Assembly (NCBI GenBank): GCA_002297045.1
Contig: DBJE01000001.1
Span: 1-64,000, forward strand
DNA length: 64,000 nt
Source: Caryophanales bacterium UBA784
Lineage (GTDB): Bacteria > Bacillota_I > Bacilli_A > RFN20 > CAG-288
Direction: 5' to 3'
Within the stretch, counting starts at the first letter, position 1. Every line of letters begins with the position of its first letter. Of this stretch, positions 9,226-17,684 are shown in pieces. A program made the translations under genes and the position numbers. Below the pieces are notes generated by a model that was not told the origin of the DNA, ran no database searches, and saw nothing but the letters and a program-made list of their open reading frames with translations.

Positions 9226-10806
9226 CTAAATCATGTAATTGATGATGTCTTCTTCTTTCAGATCTTCGCTTCGTAAGAATTCATGATTGATCTTTCCGTC
9301 TTTCATGACAAGGATTCTATCGCTCATACCGATGAGCTCAGGAAGCTCCTCAGAGACGATAAGAATCGTATATCCTTCTTTCTTCAGCTGAATGAAGAGT
9401 TGATACATTGTCGCTTTGACCATGACATCAACACCTCTTGTCGGCGAATCGAAGACCAATATCTTGGAATTGTTTCCGATCCATTTTCCAAAGCTGACTT
9501 TCTGTTTGTTTCCGCCAGAGAGTTCTTTGACAGTCTGATTCATCGAAGCGCATTTGATATGGAATGATTTGATGATGTCAGAAGCGAACTTCTTTTCGCT
9601 TCTTGGCGTGATGATGCCGAAGACAGAAAGATTATCAAGGTTAGAGATGCAGAGGTTGTTCTTGATGGAATCAGGGAGGATCAATGTTTCTTTATCTCTG
9701 TCTTTGGCGATATAACCAATTGATGCCTTCAAAGCTGTATCGATATTCTTAATTTCATATTTAACAATATCCGTGATCTCTTCAATTGGCTTCTTCTGCA
9801 GTTTGGCAAGATTGGCTTTCCATTTCTCTTTTAAGGTAGGCTGTCTCTTGCTATAGGCGTATACATGACCGGAGACAAGCTTCTCCATTCCGAAGAATGT
9901 TTTAGCCAAATCATGCATGCCGGAATCGGATAATCCGCCGATACCGACGATTTCTCCTTTTCTGACCGACATCGATACATCATGGAGTCGGGCTGTTGTA
10001 ATATGGTCTGCAACCAATGTCTCTCTTTCACCATGAGTCGGTGTGAAGTCGCTTCTGTAATAGTCACCTTTGACTTCTCTTCCGACCATCGCTTTCTTGA
10101 TGGTGTCGGCATCAAAATCTTTCTTTTCAAGCGTGGTGATCCTATGGCCATCTCTTAAGACTGTCAGGACATCACAGGTAGAAGAAAGCTCATCCAAGTC
10201 ATGAGAGATGAAGAGAACGGCTTTTCCTTTCTCTCTTAAATCATTCATGATTTCATGGATTTTTTCTCTGCCCGTCTGACTTAGTGCTGTTGTCGTTTCA
10301 TCAACGATGAAAAGTTCAGGATCGATAGATAAGGCCTTTGCAATTTCAACCATCTTTCTGACTTCGAAGGAATATGCAGATATCGGAAGAGTGACATTCA
10401 TGTCTTCCATACCGACAAGGGCCATAACTTTCTTAGCTTCCTCATCCATTTTCTTATGATTGAGGAAGATACCCTTAGTGAACTCTTTTTCTCTTCCCAA
10501 GAAGATATTTTCACTGACAGTGAGATAATCGATGGTACCTGTTTCCTGAACAATCATGGCGATATGATTCTTTTCAGCATCGAGATAGCTGTTCGGCTTA
10601 AACTCTTTTCCTTTATAGAATATTTCACCGGATGTTTTGGTATAGATTCCGCAGATCATCTGTGAAATTGTGGATTTGCCAGAACCGTTTTCGCCGATAA
10701 GTCCACGGATTTCGCCACTATTGATTTCCATGGAAACCTTATCGACTGCGATAACGTCTCCGAATTTTTTGGTGAGGTCTTTTGTTGATACCAATAGTTC
10801 TTTCAT
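9226..10806 (-). CDS. sugar ABC transporter ATP-binding protein (two-domain, MglA/RbsA type)
   Basis: A 526-residue tandem ATPase. The first domain has Walker A GENGSGKST near residues 38-46 and VDETTTALS as Walker B region; the second has LSGGNKQKVSFGKW as signature and DSPTRGVDV as Walker B, the usual arrangement in ribose/galactose importers where the second Walker A is degenerate. A long linker (KWKANLAKLQKKP) between about residues 330 and 365 is an insertion relative to typical family members. It is the first gene of the operon, transcribed away from the AraC-GH39 regulator. The start at 10806 follows an AGGAGAAATT site. Confidence 0.88.
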   Translation of the reverse strand: MKELLVSTKDLTKKFGDVIAVDKVSMEINSGEIRGLIGENGSGKSTISQMICGIYTKTSGEIFYKGKEFKPNSYLDAEKNHIAMIVQETGTIDYLTVSENIFLGREKEFTKGIFLNHKKMDEEAKKVMALVGMEDMNVTLPISAYSFEVRKMVEIAKALSIDPELFIVDETTTALSQTGREKIHEIMNDLREKGKAVLFISHDLDELSSTCDVLTVLRDGHRITTLEKKDFDADTIKKAMVGREVKGDYYRSDFTPTHGERETLVADHITTARLHDVSMSVRKGEIVGIGGLSDSGMHDLAKTFFGMEKLVSGHVYAYSKRQPTLKEKWKANLAKLQKKPIEEITDIVKYEIKNIDTALKASIGYIAKDRDKETLILPDSIKNNLCISNLDNLSVFGIITPRSEKKFASDIIKSFHIKCASMNQTVKELSGGNKQKVSFGKWIGNNSKILVFDSPTRGVDVMVKATMYQLFIQLKKEGYTILIVSEELPELIGMSDRILVMKDGKINHEFLRSEDLKEEDIINYMI

Positions 10807-10823
10807 GTCACAATTTCTCCTAC

Positions 10824-10962
10824 TGTCAAAATTATATAAGGGCTTTCAGTAAATGAAAACGCTATTTTCTTTCTTGTAATGTCAAAATTTTGACAAGTTT
10901 GGTACTTTCCATCAAAACCTATCAACATTAAAAGAAGAAATGTCAAAAAAATGCAGTATAAT
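10824..10962. promoter_or_regulatory. divergent promoter with TGTCAAAA operators
   Basis: A perfect 16-base palindrome TGTCAAAATTTTGACA lies at 10880-10895, midway between the divergent ATPase and AraC-GH39 genes. A related site TGTCAAAATTATATAA (10824-10839) overlaps the -10 box TATAAT of the leftward operon, and a half site TGTCAAAA (10941-10948) lies just before the -10 box TATAAT (10957-10962) of the regulator. The arrangement suggests that one dimeric regulator, most likely the AraC protein, controls both directions. The -35 boxes are weak, as expected for activated promoters. Confidence 0.7.
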
Positions 10963-10987
10963 ATATCAAAATTAGGAGAAGAATTGT

Positions 10988-13498
10988 ATGAATTACAATC
11001 ATGAGATCATTGCTTTCCATGAAAACAGGCCAATCAGACTCTTTATCAACAAAATTGATTCCATTGAACCCCACTGGCATCAATCCCTTGAAATCTCCAT
11101 TGTCATCGAAGGAAATATTGTTCTTCAGGCTTCTGAATCCGTCTATGAGTTCAAAAAAGGTGACGCTTTCTTAGTCAACAGCAATGAAATCCATTCTTTA
11201 AAAGGAAAAGGAGCCCTTTTGGCAACGCTTCAGGTCCGCCTCGATCAATTGAATCATCTCCCTAAAAACAAGAATTCAGTCTATTTCGAACATGATTTCT
11301 CCTCCCATAAAGGAAAACTTATCAGAAATATCATCGCTACGCTTTTAAAAAACAACACTGCAAGCGAAGAATCCAGCAATGAACTTTTGAAACTTTCTCT
11401 TATATATAAATTATTGTTCTTTCTTTTCTCAGAAGGCGTATCTCAGGAGCAAAGACCGCAGAGCAAAGATTCTCTCAATCGTATGTCATCCATTCTTGCC
11501 TATATCAATTCCGAATACAGCAAAGATATCTCACTTGACACCATTGCAGCAAACGAGTTTTTATCAAGTGCCTATCTCTCTAGATATTTCAAAGAGAATG
11601 TCGGCATTAATTTCTCCGAATACCTAAGAAATGTCAGATTGAATAAGGCCATGGAATTTCTTATCTCCTCTTATTTATCGATTGATGCTATCTCAGCAAA
11701 GGTCGGTTTTCCTAATCCCCGTGCCTTTGTTTCTGCTTTCAAACAAAAATATCAGACTAATCCGTCCATCTATAGAAAGCAGCATTCAAAAGACAATACG
11801 CTGATCAGCAATGATGAACCGACTGATAAATACCGCGCTTTCAATTATCTTGACGATTCTTTTGAAGAAGACAGAGCGTCTGTCACCAAGTTCATTGTCA
11901 AGAACACGGAAAAAGAAGCGGATATCAGCTTCAAGAATCACACGATTCTAACAACAGAAGATATCACTGCATTTGAGCTTGATAAAAACGATACTTCTTC
12001 TGAAATCAATGAAAAGAAGTATCTGAAGATGATCGGTGGAGGAAGAGTAAAGGATATTCTATCTTCTAAAACACAGGATGAAATCAGAGTACTTCAGAAA
12101 GAGATCGGATTTGAGTACATCAAGCTGCACTCTGTCTTTGATGATGACTTGATGGTTGTGACAAAGCAGGATGGAAAGCTTGTTTTCAACTTTGCTTTCA
12201 TCGATCAAGCTTACGATTTCCTGCTCTCAGTCAATCTAAAGCCGCTTGTCCAGCTCTCCTTTATGCCAAAAGCATTGGCCAGCAAAGCCTCTCATTCGAT
12301 CTTTTTAGGAAAATCGATCATCGGTTATCCTAAAGATATCAACGAGTGGAACATGCTTTGTTCTGCTTTCCTTCTCCATCTAATCAACCGATATGGTAAA
12401 AGCATTGTCGAATCGTTCCTCTTCTCCGTATGGAATGAACCAGAATCTATCAATCATCTTTTCGGGATGAAGGACGAAGAGTATTATTCCTTATATAAGA
12501 ATACGTATTACACATTAAAGAATATCGATAAAAATCTAAGATTCGGGGGCCCTGCCTCTTTCTCAACTTACGGAAAGAAAGATGACTGGCTCTTCAATTT
12601 CCTCTCTTTTACCAAGAAGGAAAACATTGTTCCTGATTTCATCACCATCCATTATTACGATATTGATAGGTCTTGGCTATATGATCCTAAGGAAGTCGAG
12701 AAAAACATTCCGAACAGAATCTATCTTTCACCGGATGAAAACAGTTTCGAAAGATTCCTTGTCCAGATGAAAGGAAGTCTGAAAGAGATGGGAATCTCTT
12801 CCCCTTTATATATAACGGAATGGAACAATACAGTCTCGCATAAAGATCTCTTATCCGATACAACATTCAAAAGTGCCTATATTGTCAAAAATCTTTTAGA
12901 AACAAACAACATGGTTTCTTCCTGTTCCTATTGGTCATTGACAGATGATATAGATGAAAACATTCTTCCGAAAGAACATTTCCATGGCGGTTTAGGATTG
13001 TTCACCTACTATGGCGTCAAAAAGCCATCCTATTATGCCTATCTCTTATTGAAAAAATTAGGAAGCACAATTCTAAAAAAAGGAAATGGGTATTATGTGA
13101 CAAAGGCAAAAGACGATGAAATCAGAATCCTTTTCTATTACTATGTTCCTTATAATTATGAATATTCAAGGCAGATGGATTACCAGATCAATATGAAGTG
13201 CAGAGATGCTTTCTTCAAAAACAAAGAGAGAAGAGCTTTCCAGATTCATCTGAAAGAATTCGAAGGCGAATACCTTGAAACAAGGACAGAAATATCTTCA
13301 GAATCAGGTTCTGCATATGATATAGCAATCAGAAGCGGAAACTCCTCCCTCGACATCATGGATATCGACTATCTGAAAGCAGCATCCCTGCCGCATATGA
13401 CATTCAATGATATCAAGCTGAAAGGAGATGACTACATTTCCTATGAACTGAAACCATTGGAGGTCTTATTTGTTACATTGAGAAAGAAAGAGAAATAA
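10988..13498 (+). CDS. AraC-family regulator fused to a GH39 domain
   Basis: An 836-residue two-part protein. Residues 1-125 form a cupin with HWH at 29-31; residues 165-265 carry the double helix-turn-helix of AraC regulators (ISLDTIAANEFLSSAYLSRY and IDAISAKVGF-P-N). From about 335 to the end it is a GH39 (beta-xylosidase-like) TIM barrel with accessory beta domain, keeping acid/base Glu484 in VWNEP and nucleophile Glu611 in YITEWN. Such fusions occur in Firmicutes; the barrel probably senses the sugar, though both catalytic residues are present. It is transcribed divergently from the ABC/GH3 operon with shared operators. Few AGG codons, many ATG. Confidence 0.87.
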   Translation: MNYNHEIIAFHENRPIRLFINKIDSIEPHWHQSLEISIVIEGNIVLQASESVYEFKKGDAFLVNSNEIHSLKGKGALLATLQVRLDQLNHLPKNKNSVYFEHDFSSHKGKLIRNIIATLLKNNTASEESSNELLKLSLIYKLLFFLFSEGVSQEQRPQSKDSLNRMSSILAYINSEYSKDISLDTIAANEFLSSAYLSRYFKENVGINFSEYLRNVRLNKAMEFLISSYLSIDAISAKVGFPNPRAFVSAFKQKYQTNPSIYRKQHSKDNTLISNDEPTDKYRAFNYLDDSFEEDRASVTKFIVKNTEKEADISFKNHTILTTEDITAFELDKNDTSSEINEKKYLKMIGGGRVKDILSSKTQDEIRVLQKEIGFEYIKLHSVFDDDLMVVTKQDGKLVFNFAFIDQAYDFLLSVNLKPLVQLSFMPKALASKASHSIFLGKSIIGYPKDINEWNMLCSAFLLHLINRYGKSIVESFLFSVWNEPESINHLFGMKDEEYYSLYKNTYYTLKNIDKNLRFGGPASFSTYGKKDDWLFNFLSFTKKENIVPDFITIHYYDIDRSWLYDPKEVEKNIPNRIYLSPDENSFERFLVQMKGSLKEMGISSPLYITEWNNTVSHKDLLSDTTFKSAYIVKNLLETNNMVSSCSYWSLTDDIDENILPKEHFHGGLGLFTYYGVKKPSYYAYLLLKKLGSTILKKGNGYYVTKAKDDEIRILFYYYVPYNYEYSRQMDYQINMKCRDAFFKNKERRAFQIHLKEFEGEYLETRTEISSESGSAYDIAIRSGNSSLDIMDIDYLKAASLPHMTFNDIKLKGDDYISYELKPLEVLFVTLRKKEK

Positions 13499-13555
13499 GT
13501 AAAAAAAGGGTAAACAATAATGCTGTTGTCTCCAGGGCGCGGTATAATTTCCGTG

Positions 13556-13750
13556 CTACATTGTTGGGGTTCCGAGGCCATACATGGGTCAACCGCCTTT
13601 GTGCCAGGATGAGGTGTCTGTTTGCCATCCACCTGCAGATTCTAGCGAAAGTGCGCTGTGCTGTGGCTGTCAGAGAAAACTCTCGAAAGGCGGGATATTT
13701 GCCGGCATTGGCAACACCATTGGGTTTCAACAAGGAAAACACAATGGTAG
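13556..13750 (+). ncRNA. candidate structured RNA of about 195 nt, unassigned
   Basis: A consensus -10 box TATAAT (13543-13548) is followed seven bases later by CTACATTGT (13556-13564), which pairs with ACAATGGTAG (13741-13750) with a single bulged G. Inside, CCGCCTTT (13593-13600) pairs perfectly with AAAGGCGG (13686-13693), and short hairpins such as GAGAAAACTC fill the centre. Transcript start and closing helix therefore coincide, as in stable RNAs like 6S. I could not match it to SRP RNA, RNase P RNA, tmRNA or a riboswitch class, and no good ORF or clear terminator is present. Opposite-strand ORF 13473-13892 is rejected. Confidence 0.55.
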
Positions 13751-13961
13751 ATGATCTATCATTTAGCATGACACTTATGATTTTTGGATCATTTACCAAA
13801 AATATTAAGTCTGAAAAGGGGGTAGCATAAAGTTTGTGTGATAAACGAGTCCTTTTTTCCATATGAAGTATCTTCCATATATGTCTTCCCACTAAGACTC
13901 ATGTCTGTTTTTCATTCCAGGAATCCCAAAACATAGTCTTTTCCTAACTCTTAGGAATACA

Positions 13962-14003
13962 GAAAAAGCCTCCGGTTTCGTTATTCGAATGACCGGAGGC
14001 TTT
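13962..14003 (-). terminator. terminator after tRNA-Leu(UAG) copy 2
   Basis: Perfect nine-pair stem GCCTCCGGT (13968-13976) with ACCGGAGGC (13992-14000), followed on the minus strand by a T run. Its 3' arm and T tract (CCGGAGGCTTTTT) resemble the terminator after the first tRNA-Leu. Confidence 0.88.
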
Positions 14004-14011
14004 CTTTTCCT

Positions 14012-14095
14012 TGGTGGGCGTAACAGGAATCGAACCTGCATGCCAATGGCACAAGATCCTAAGTCTTGCGTGTCTGCCAATTCCACCATACGCCC
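14012..14095 (-). tRNA. tRNA-Leu (anticodon UAG), copy 2
   Basis: Class II tRNA on the minus strand: acceptor GGGCGTA with TACGCCC, D arm GTG-GAATTGGCAGA-CAC, anticodon arm CAAGA-CTTAGGA-TCTTG (anticodon UAG), variable arm TGCCATTGGCATG, T arm CAGGTTCGATTCCTG and ACCA. It shares an 18-base T-arm block with copy 1 but differs elsewhere. Confidence 0.93.
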
Positions 14096-14184
14096 AAAAA
14101 AGGAAGAATAGTGTCATTGAAAGGAGGGGGACTCATTTCAAGGACAGAATATTTTACCGCAGAAAAGAGGAAGAAGACAAGATA

Positions 14185-14214
14185 GGACAGGGGTCAATGA
14201 AAAGACCCCTGTCC
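14185..14214 (-). terminator. hairpin after the hydroxyacyl-CoA dehydrogenase gene
   Basis: Perfect 11-pair inverted repeat GGACAGGGGTC (14185-14195) and GACCCCTGTCC (14204-14214) just downstream of the minus-strand dehydrogenase. The T tract after it is interrupted, so termination strength is uncertain. Confidence 0.6.
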
Positions 14215-14244
14215 GATCAAAGTTCTGGCTTAGCCTAACCAAAC

Positions 14245-15216
14245 CTATTTGTACTTGTAGAAGCCTTCTCCGGAGGCCCTTCCAAGCTTTCCTTCGTCGA
14301 TGTACTTCTTTAAAACCTTGGCCATCAGTTTGAAGTTATAAGGCCTCCTCCTCTTTCTGAGGATGGGGGACAATAGCCCTGGAACCTTCTGATACTGCCT
14401 GACGATGTTGTAGGCAGTGTTTAAGCCGACGGTATCGAAGATCTGGAAAGGACCTTTCGGCGCTCCTGTCCCTCTTGTCCAGGCTAAGTCGATGCTCTTA
14501 GGGTCACTGACACCGGAGACATAGAGATCAAGTCCGGAAAGAAGGAAGGGGACGAGCATGGAGTTTAGAAGATAGCCGCTCTTCTCCTTTAAAACTGGAA
14601 GGGCAATCCTGCGGATGTCGTTGGCAAAGGCAACAACTTCATCAAAGCTCTTTTGGCTTGTCTGAGGCTGGCTCATCACCTCGGCCGTGTTATTCTTCCA
14701 GATGGAGTTAGCAAAATGCAGGGAAAGGTACTTGTCCGGGCGTCCGGTATATTTTGCAAACCTGGAGGGAAGAAGGGTAGAGGAGTTTGTGACTAAAACT
14801 GTCTTCTGTGGAAGGAGTGGGGCCAAGGTCTTATAGAAAACAATCTTGTCCTTTTCGTTCTCAGCCCTAGACTCGATGACAAGGTCTGCGTCTTCCACCG
14901 CCTTCTTCCTGTCTAACTCCAGCTTTAGGGAAGAATAGGCTTTTTCGACCTTATCTAGGCAGGCCTTGGCATCGAAAGAGTCCTTATCGGCAATGCCAAG
15001 GGCAAAGACATTGTCTGCCTTCCCTTCCGGAGTATCCCTCTTCTTGATGGTTTCGATATAGGTCTCCTTAAGATGGTCGATCTTCGGCTGGGTACGGGTA
15101 ATACTCGATTTACTCCGTAACCAGATGGTCACCTCGAATCCGCAATAGGCGGCCTGGAAGGCAATCTGGCTTCCTAACACACCGCCACCGGCAACAACGA
15201 TTTTCTTGAAACTCAT
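14245..15216 (-). CDS. 3-hydroxyacyl-CoA dehydrogenase
   Basis: A 323-residue NAD-dependent dehydrogenase. The Rossmann motif is VAGGGVLGSQIA near the N-terminus, NSSTLLPS carries the catalytic-region Ser, HFANSIWKNN holds the active-site His, and GTGAPKGPF with the C-terminal helical domain completes the family. Resembles the stand-alone short hydroxyacyl-CoA dehydrogenases of Firmicutes rather than multifunctional FadB. The Met at 15216 is chosen because AAGGAGG precedes it by five bases; the upstream Met at 15237 lacks a site. AGG codons fall where relatives have Met (VIES-M-AE, IR-M-IALP) while CGC encodes the adjacent Arg. It stands alone between two terminators; the pathway is not indicated by neighbours. 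Confidence 0.85.
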   Translation of the reverse strand: MSFKKIVVAGGGVLGSQIAFQAAYCGFEVTIWLRSKSSITRTQPKIDHLKETYIETIKKRDTPEGKADNVFALGIADKDSFDAKACLDKVEKAYSSLKLELDRKKAVEDADLVIESRAENEKDKIVFYKTLAPLLPQKTVLVTNSSTLLPSRFAKYTGRPDKYLSLHFANSIWKNNTAEVMSQPQTSQKSFDEVVAFANDIRRIALPVLKEKSGYLLNSMLVPFLLSGLDLYVSGVSDPKSIDLAWTRGTGAPKGPFQIFDTVGLNTAYNIVRQYQKVPGLLSPILRKRRRPYNFKLMAKVLKKYIDEGKLGRASGEGFYKYK

Positions 15217-15438
15217 AAAACCTCCTTGTTGTTTCAATTGAGAGTCAATAAAATCATTATAAAGGAAGAATATGTCTTAAGAAAGCCTTTTCATAATTCT
15301 TAGTCTCTTTTGACGACGGAAACAAAGAAAGTCTTCTTTTCGCCTTAGCCGGTCATTAGGATTGACAAATTGATTAAAAGTGTTTAGCATTAAACAGTTT
15401 TTAGATAACCTGTATAGTAGATAAGGAGCATAGTAATC

Positions 15439-17571
15439 ATGAACAAAAATAAAGCGACACTGCTTTCTCTTCTCGCTTTTCTTCTTCCGTTAAGCGCCTG
15501 TGCCAAGAACGAACCGACTGCAAGACCTTCTGATACGGAAGGTAGGCCCTCCATAGAAAAGCCCTCTTCCCCTCAAGGCTCTTCTACGCAAAAGCCTTCT
15601 TCGGAGCAGGGACTTCATGTCGATAAGCGCCTTACCCTTTTTAGGCAGGGAGACCTCTATAAGGATGCTATCCGTGCCATCTATCTAAAAAGGGACGGGG
15701 TAGAAGGAGACATCGATTGGACATCAAGCGACGAAAACATTGTCGCCATCGGAAGTAATCCCTTAAACGGCAAAAGGCCGGAAGTGAATCTGATTGCAAA
15801 CGGGTATGGAAAAGCAATCATCACGGCAAGACTGAAAAGTAATGAAAGTATCTATTCCCAGTATGAAGTCATGGTCTCCGATGACTTCACGCTAAGGAGC
15901 GAAGAGAGGTTTTCGACTGTCTCCTCTTCGAGGAAGAGGGAGAGCGTAGAGACCTACTATTCCTATGACGTCAACTATGTTCCAAGCCAGAACGGAAAGA
16001 GCACCGGGGTGACGGTATTCGAAGAGAATGAAGACCAGTCTGACTCTCTCACACCGAACCTTACCGATGCCTATCAGATTAACGTTACAGAAAGCGATGG
16101 AAAGACCTTTGAAAAGAAATACGTCCGGGACGGACGCTATCTTGCCAGCGAATACCTCGACTTCCAGAACAATGTCCGGAAGAAGGTGCTCACCAATACC
16201 GACGAGGACCAGACCAAGAGGTACTGGGAGGCTTCTCCGTATTTTAACTATCTTGGCTATTCTTCTGCCGTGACTAAGGACGACTTTGCCTCCTTTGACC
16301 ATGGTCAGACCTATCACTTTATCGGCGGCTATGAGGCGGCAAGTGAAATCTGCAGGAACTTCTATCAGGAAGACAGGACACCGGATGACAGGTACTTTTC
16401 CGTAGAAAACGGAACCATATCTTCCTTCCATGTCGTCGTCGACCCTTACAAAGGAAACACGAACGACAGGGAGAACATAGAAAGGAAATACGGAAGGAAG
16501 ATTACTTCCTCTCTATCCGAGTTAGGAAGCGCCAAGATTGATCATCTACAGAAATATCCTCATCAGTCCTACCAGGATCCGATTTCAACGACGCTCGAGA
16601 CAAGGAAGGGACTGAAGAACTACGTCTCTTCCGTCATCCGGAAGACAAGCGGGAAGGCGGATGAGAAGACGGTCTATACTTACACCGAGGATACGATCGA
16701 CATTGTCTACTCGGTCGGTGGACAGGTCCTTAGCCATACCGGCGTCCATAAGGTCGACGAGAACAATTACTACGAGTATGAACATGACGATAAGACGAAT
16801 ACCACAACTATCACCAAGAAGCACAATTCGGTCTTTGACGGAACAGACAGCAGCGGAAAGAAGGTGAACCGTTATCCGACGTTTGACTTCGCGGCCGAAA
16901 TCTTTGATCAGACAAGCGAGGCAAACACCTTTGTCTCAAGAGGAAGTAATGCGCAGTTCATCTCCTACTGCTCCTATATTCCGACAACCTGGACTCTCTT
17001 ACATACCTATGTCGGAGAGGGAACGATCGTCCTAGGCGAAAACAACCATCTGAGCAAGGCCAGGGCGAAAAGGAGTGACGGAACGACGGATTACGAACTG
17101 ACGATTGACTATTCCTCCTATGGAAGTGCACAGGTCGGTATTGACTTCTCTAAGGCAACTGAGCCCGCCCATCCGACGTCCTTTGAAGAAGCCTATCCTT
17201 CCTTGGCGAAGGAGAGGAAGGCATGGAACATCTATGATGCCGTCCCCTTCCTCTACTATGAGCCAGGCTATAGCACCTCCGTCCTATGGGAACGGGCCGA
17301 TGGCACAAATCCGGAATGTGCCTATATCCGCACAAATAGGCTCGACGATGGACAAGAAGCCATCGTCACCAAGTTCATTTCAGACTATAAGCAGCTTCTT
17401 CTTGATAGCGGATATACTCTGACGAGTGATAAAGATAAGCAAGGCTATGATCTTTACCAGAAAGGGGACTATAAGATCTCAATCGGAAACGAACTGAACT
17501 GGAATAATGAAGCCCGTCCGGCCGCCTTTATCCGGGTCTATTCCTCTCTTCTCACTCATCCGGAAGAATAA
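15439..17571 (+). CDS. large surface lipoprotein with Ig-like region
   Basis: A 710-residue lipoprotein: signal peptide with lipobox L-S-A-C (Cys near residue 21), a Ser/Pro-rich spacer to about residue 65, then a BIG2-like segment (IDWTSSDENIVAIGS ... GYGKAIITARL). The remaining 550 residues are beta-rich with many Tyr and Asp and no family I recognise. A TTGACA box at 15363 with a 17-base spacer to TAGCAT and a GGAG site before the ATG support the start. It converges on the two lipoprotein genes to its right, which share its general architecture, and ends at a bidirectional terminator. Role at the cell surface is inferred, function unknown. Confidence 0.75.
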   Translation: MNKNKATLLSLLAFLLPLSACAKNEPTARPSDTEGRPSIEKPSSPQGSSTQKPSSEQGLHVDKRLTLFRQGDLYKDAIRAIYLKRDGVEGDIDWTSSDENIVAIGSNPLNGKRPEVNLIANGYGKAIITARLKSNESIYSQYEVMVSDDFTLRSEERFSTVSSSRKRESVETYYSYDVNYVPSQNGKSTGVTVFEENEDQSDSLTPNLTDAYQINVTESDGKTFEKKYVRDGRYLASEYLDFQNNVRKKVLTNTDEDQTKRYWEASPYFNYLGYSSAVTKDDFASFDHGQTYHFIGGYEAASEICRNFYQEDRTPDDRYFSVENGTISSFHVVVDPYKGNTNDRENIERKYGRKITSSLSELGSAKIDHLQKYPHQSYQDPISTTLETRKGLKNYVSSVIRKTSGKADEKTVYTYTEDTIDIVYSVGGQVLSHTGVHKVDENNYYEYEHDDKTNTTTITKKHNSVFDGTDSSGKKVNRYPTFDFAAEIFDQTSEANTFVSRGSNAQFISYCSYIPTTWTLLHTYVGEGTIVLGENNHLSKARAKRSDGTTDYELTIDYSSYGSAQVGIDFSKATEPAHPTSFEEAYPSLAKERKAWNIYDAVPFLYYEPGYSTSVLWERADGTNPECAYIRTNRLDDGQEAIVTKFISDYKQLLLDSGYTLTSDKDKQGYDLYQKGDYKISIGNELNWNNEARPAAFIRVYSSLLTHPEE

Positions 17572-17632
17572 GGATGACATTAGGATATGAAGAGCGTTTA
17601 CGCTTAACTCCAATTAGCAACTTCAATCATAG

Positions 17633-17669
17633 AAAAAAAGACTGCCGTTCGATGCGGCAGTCTTTTTTT
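17633..17669. terminator. bidirectional terminator between convergent lipoprotein genes
   Basis: A-run, then GACTGCCG (17640-17647) pairing with CGGCAGTC (17655-17662), then seven T. Works for both the rightward gene ending at 17571 and the leftward gene ending at 17685. Confidence 0.92.
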
Positions 17670-17684
17670 GATGAAGAGAGGAAA

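Noticed and set aside
13556..13750. Assignment as 6S or SRP RNA
   Set aside because: Length and closing helix suit 6S, and the GTGCTA near the start recalls long SRP RNA, but neither the SRP GGAA-loop domain nor a convincing 6S central bubble could be identified.
13473..13892. 139-residue open frame on the minus strand
   Set aside because: It runs across the promoter and helices of the plus-strand RNA candidate, has no binding site and no recognisable domain.
14185..14214. Attachment-site repeat next to tRNA-Leu
   Set aside because: The inverted repeat is better explained as a transcription terminator; no direct repeat of the tRNA 3' end beyond the shared T-arm was seen.
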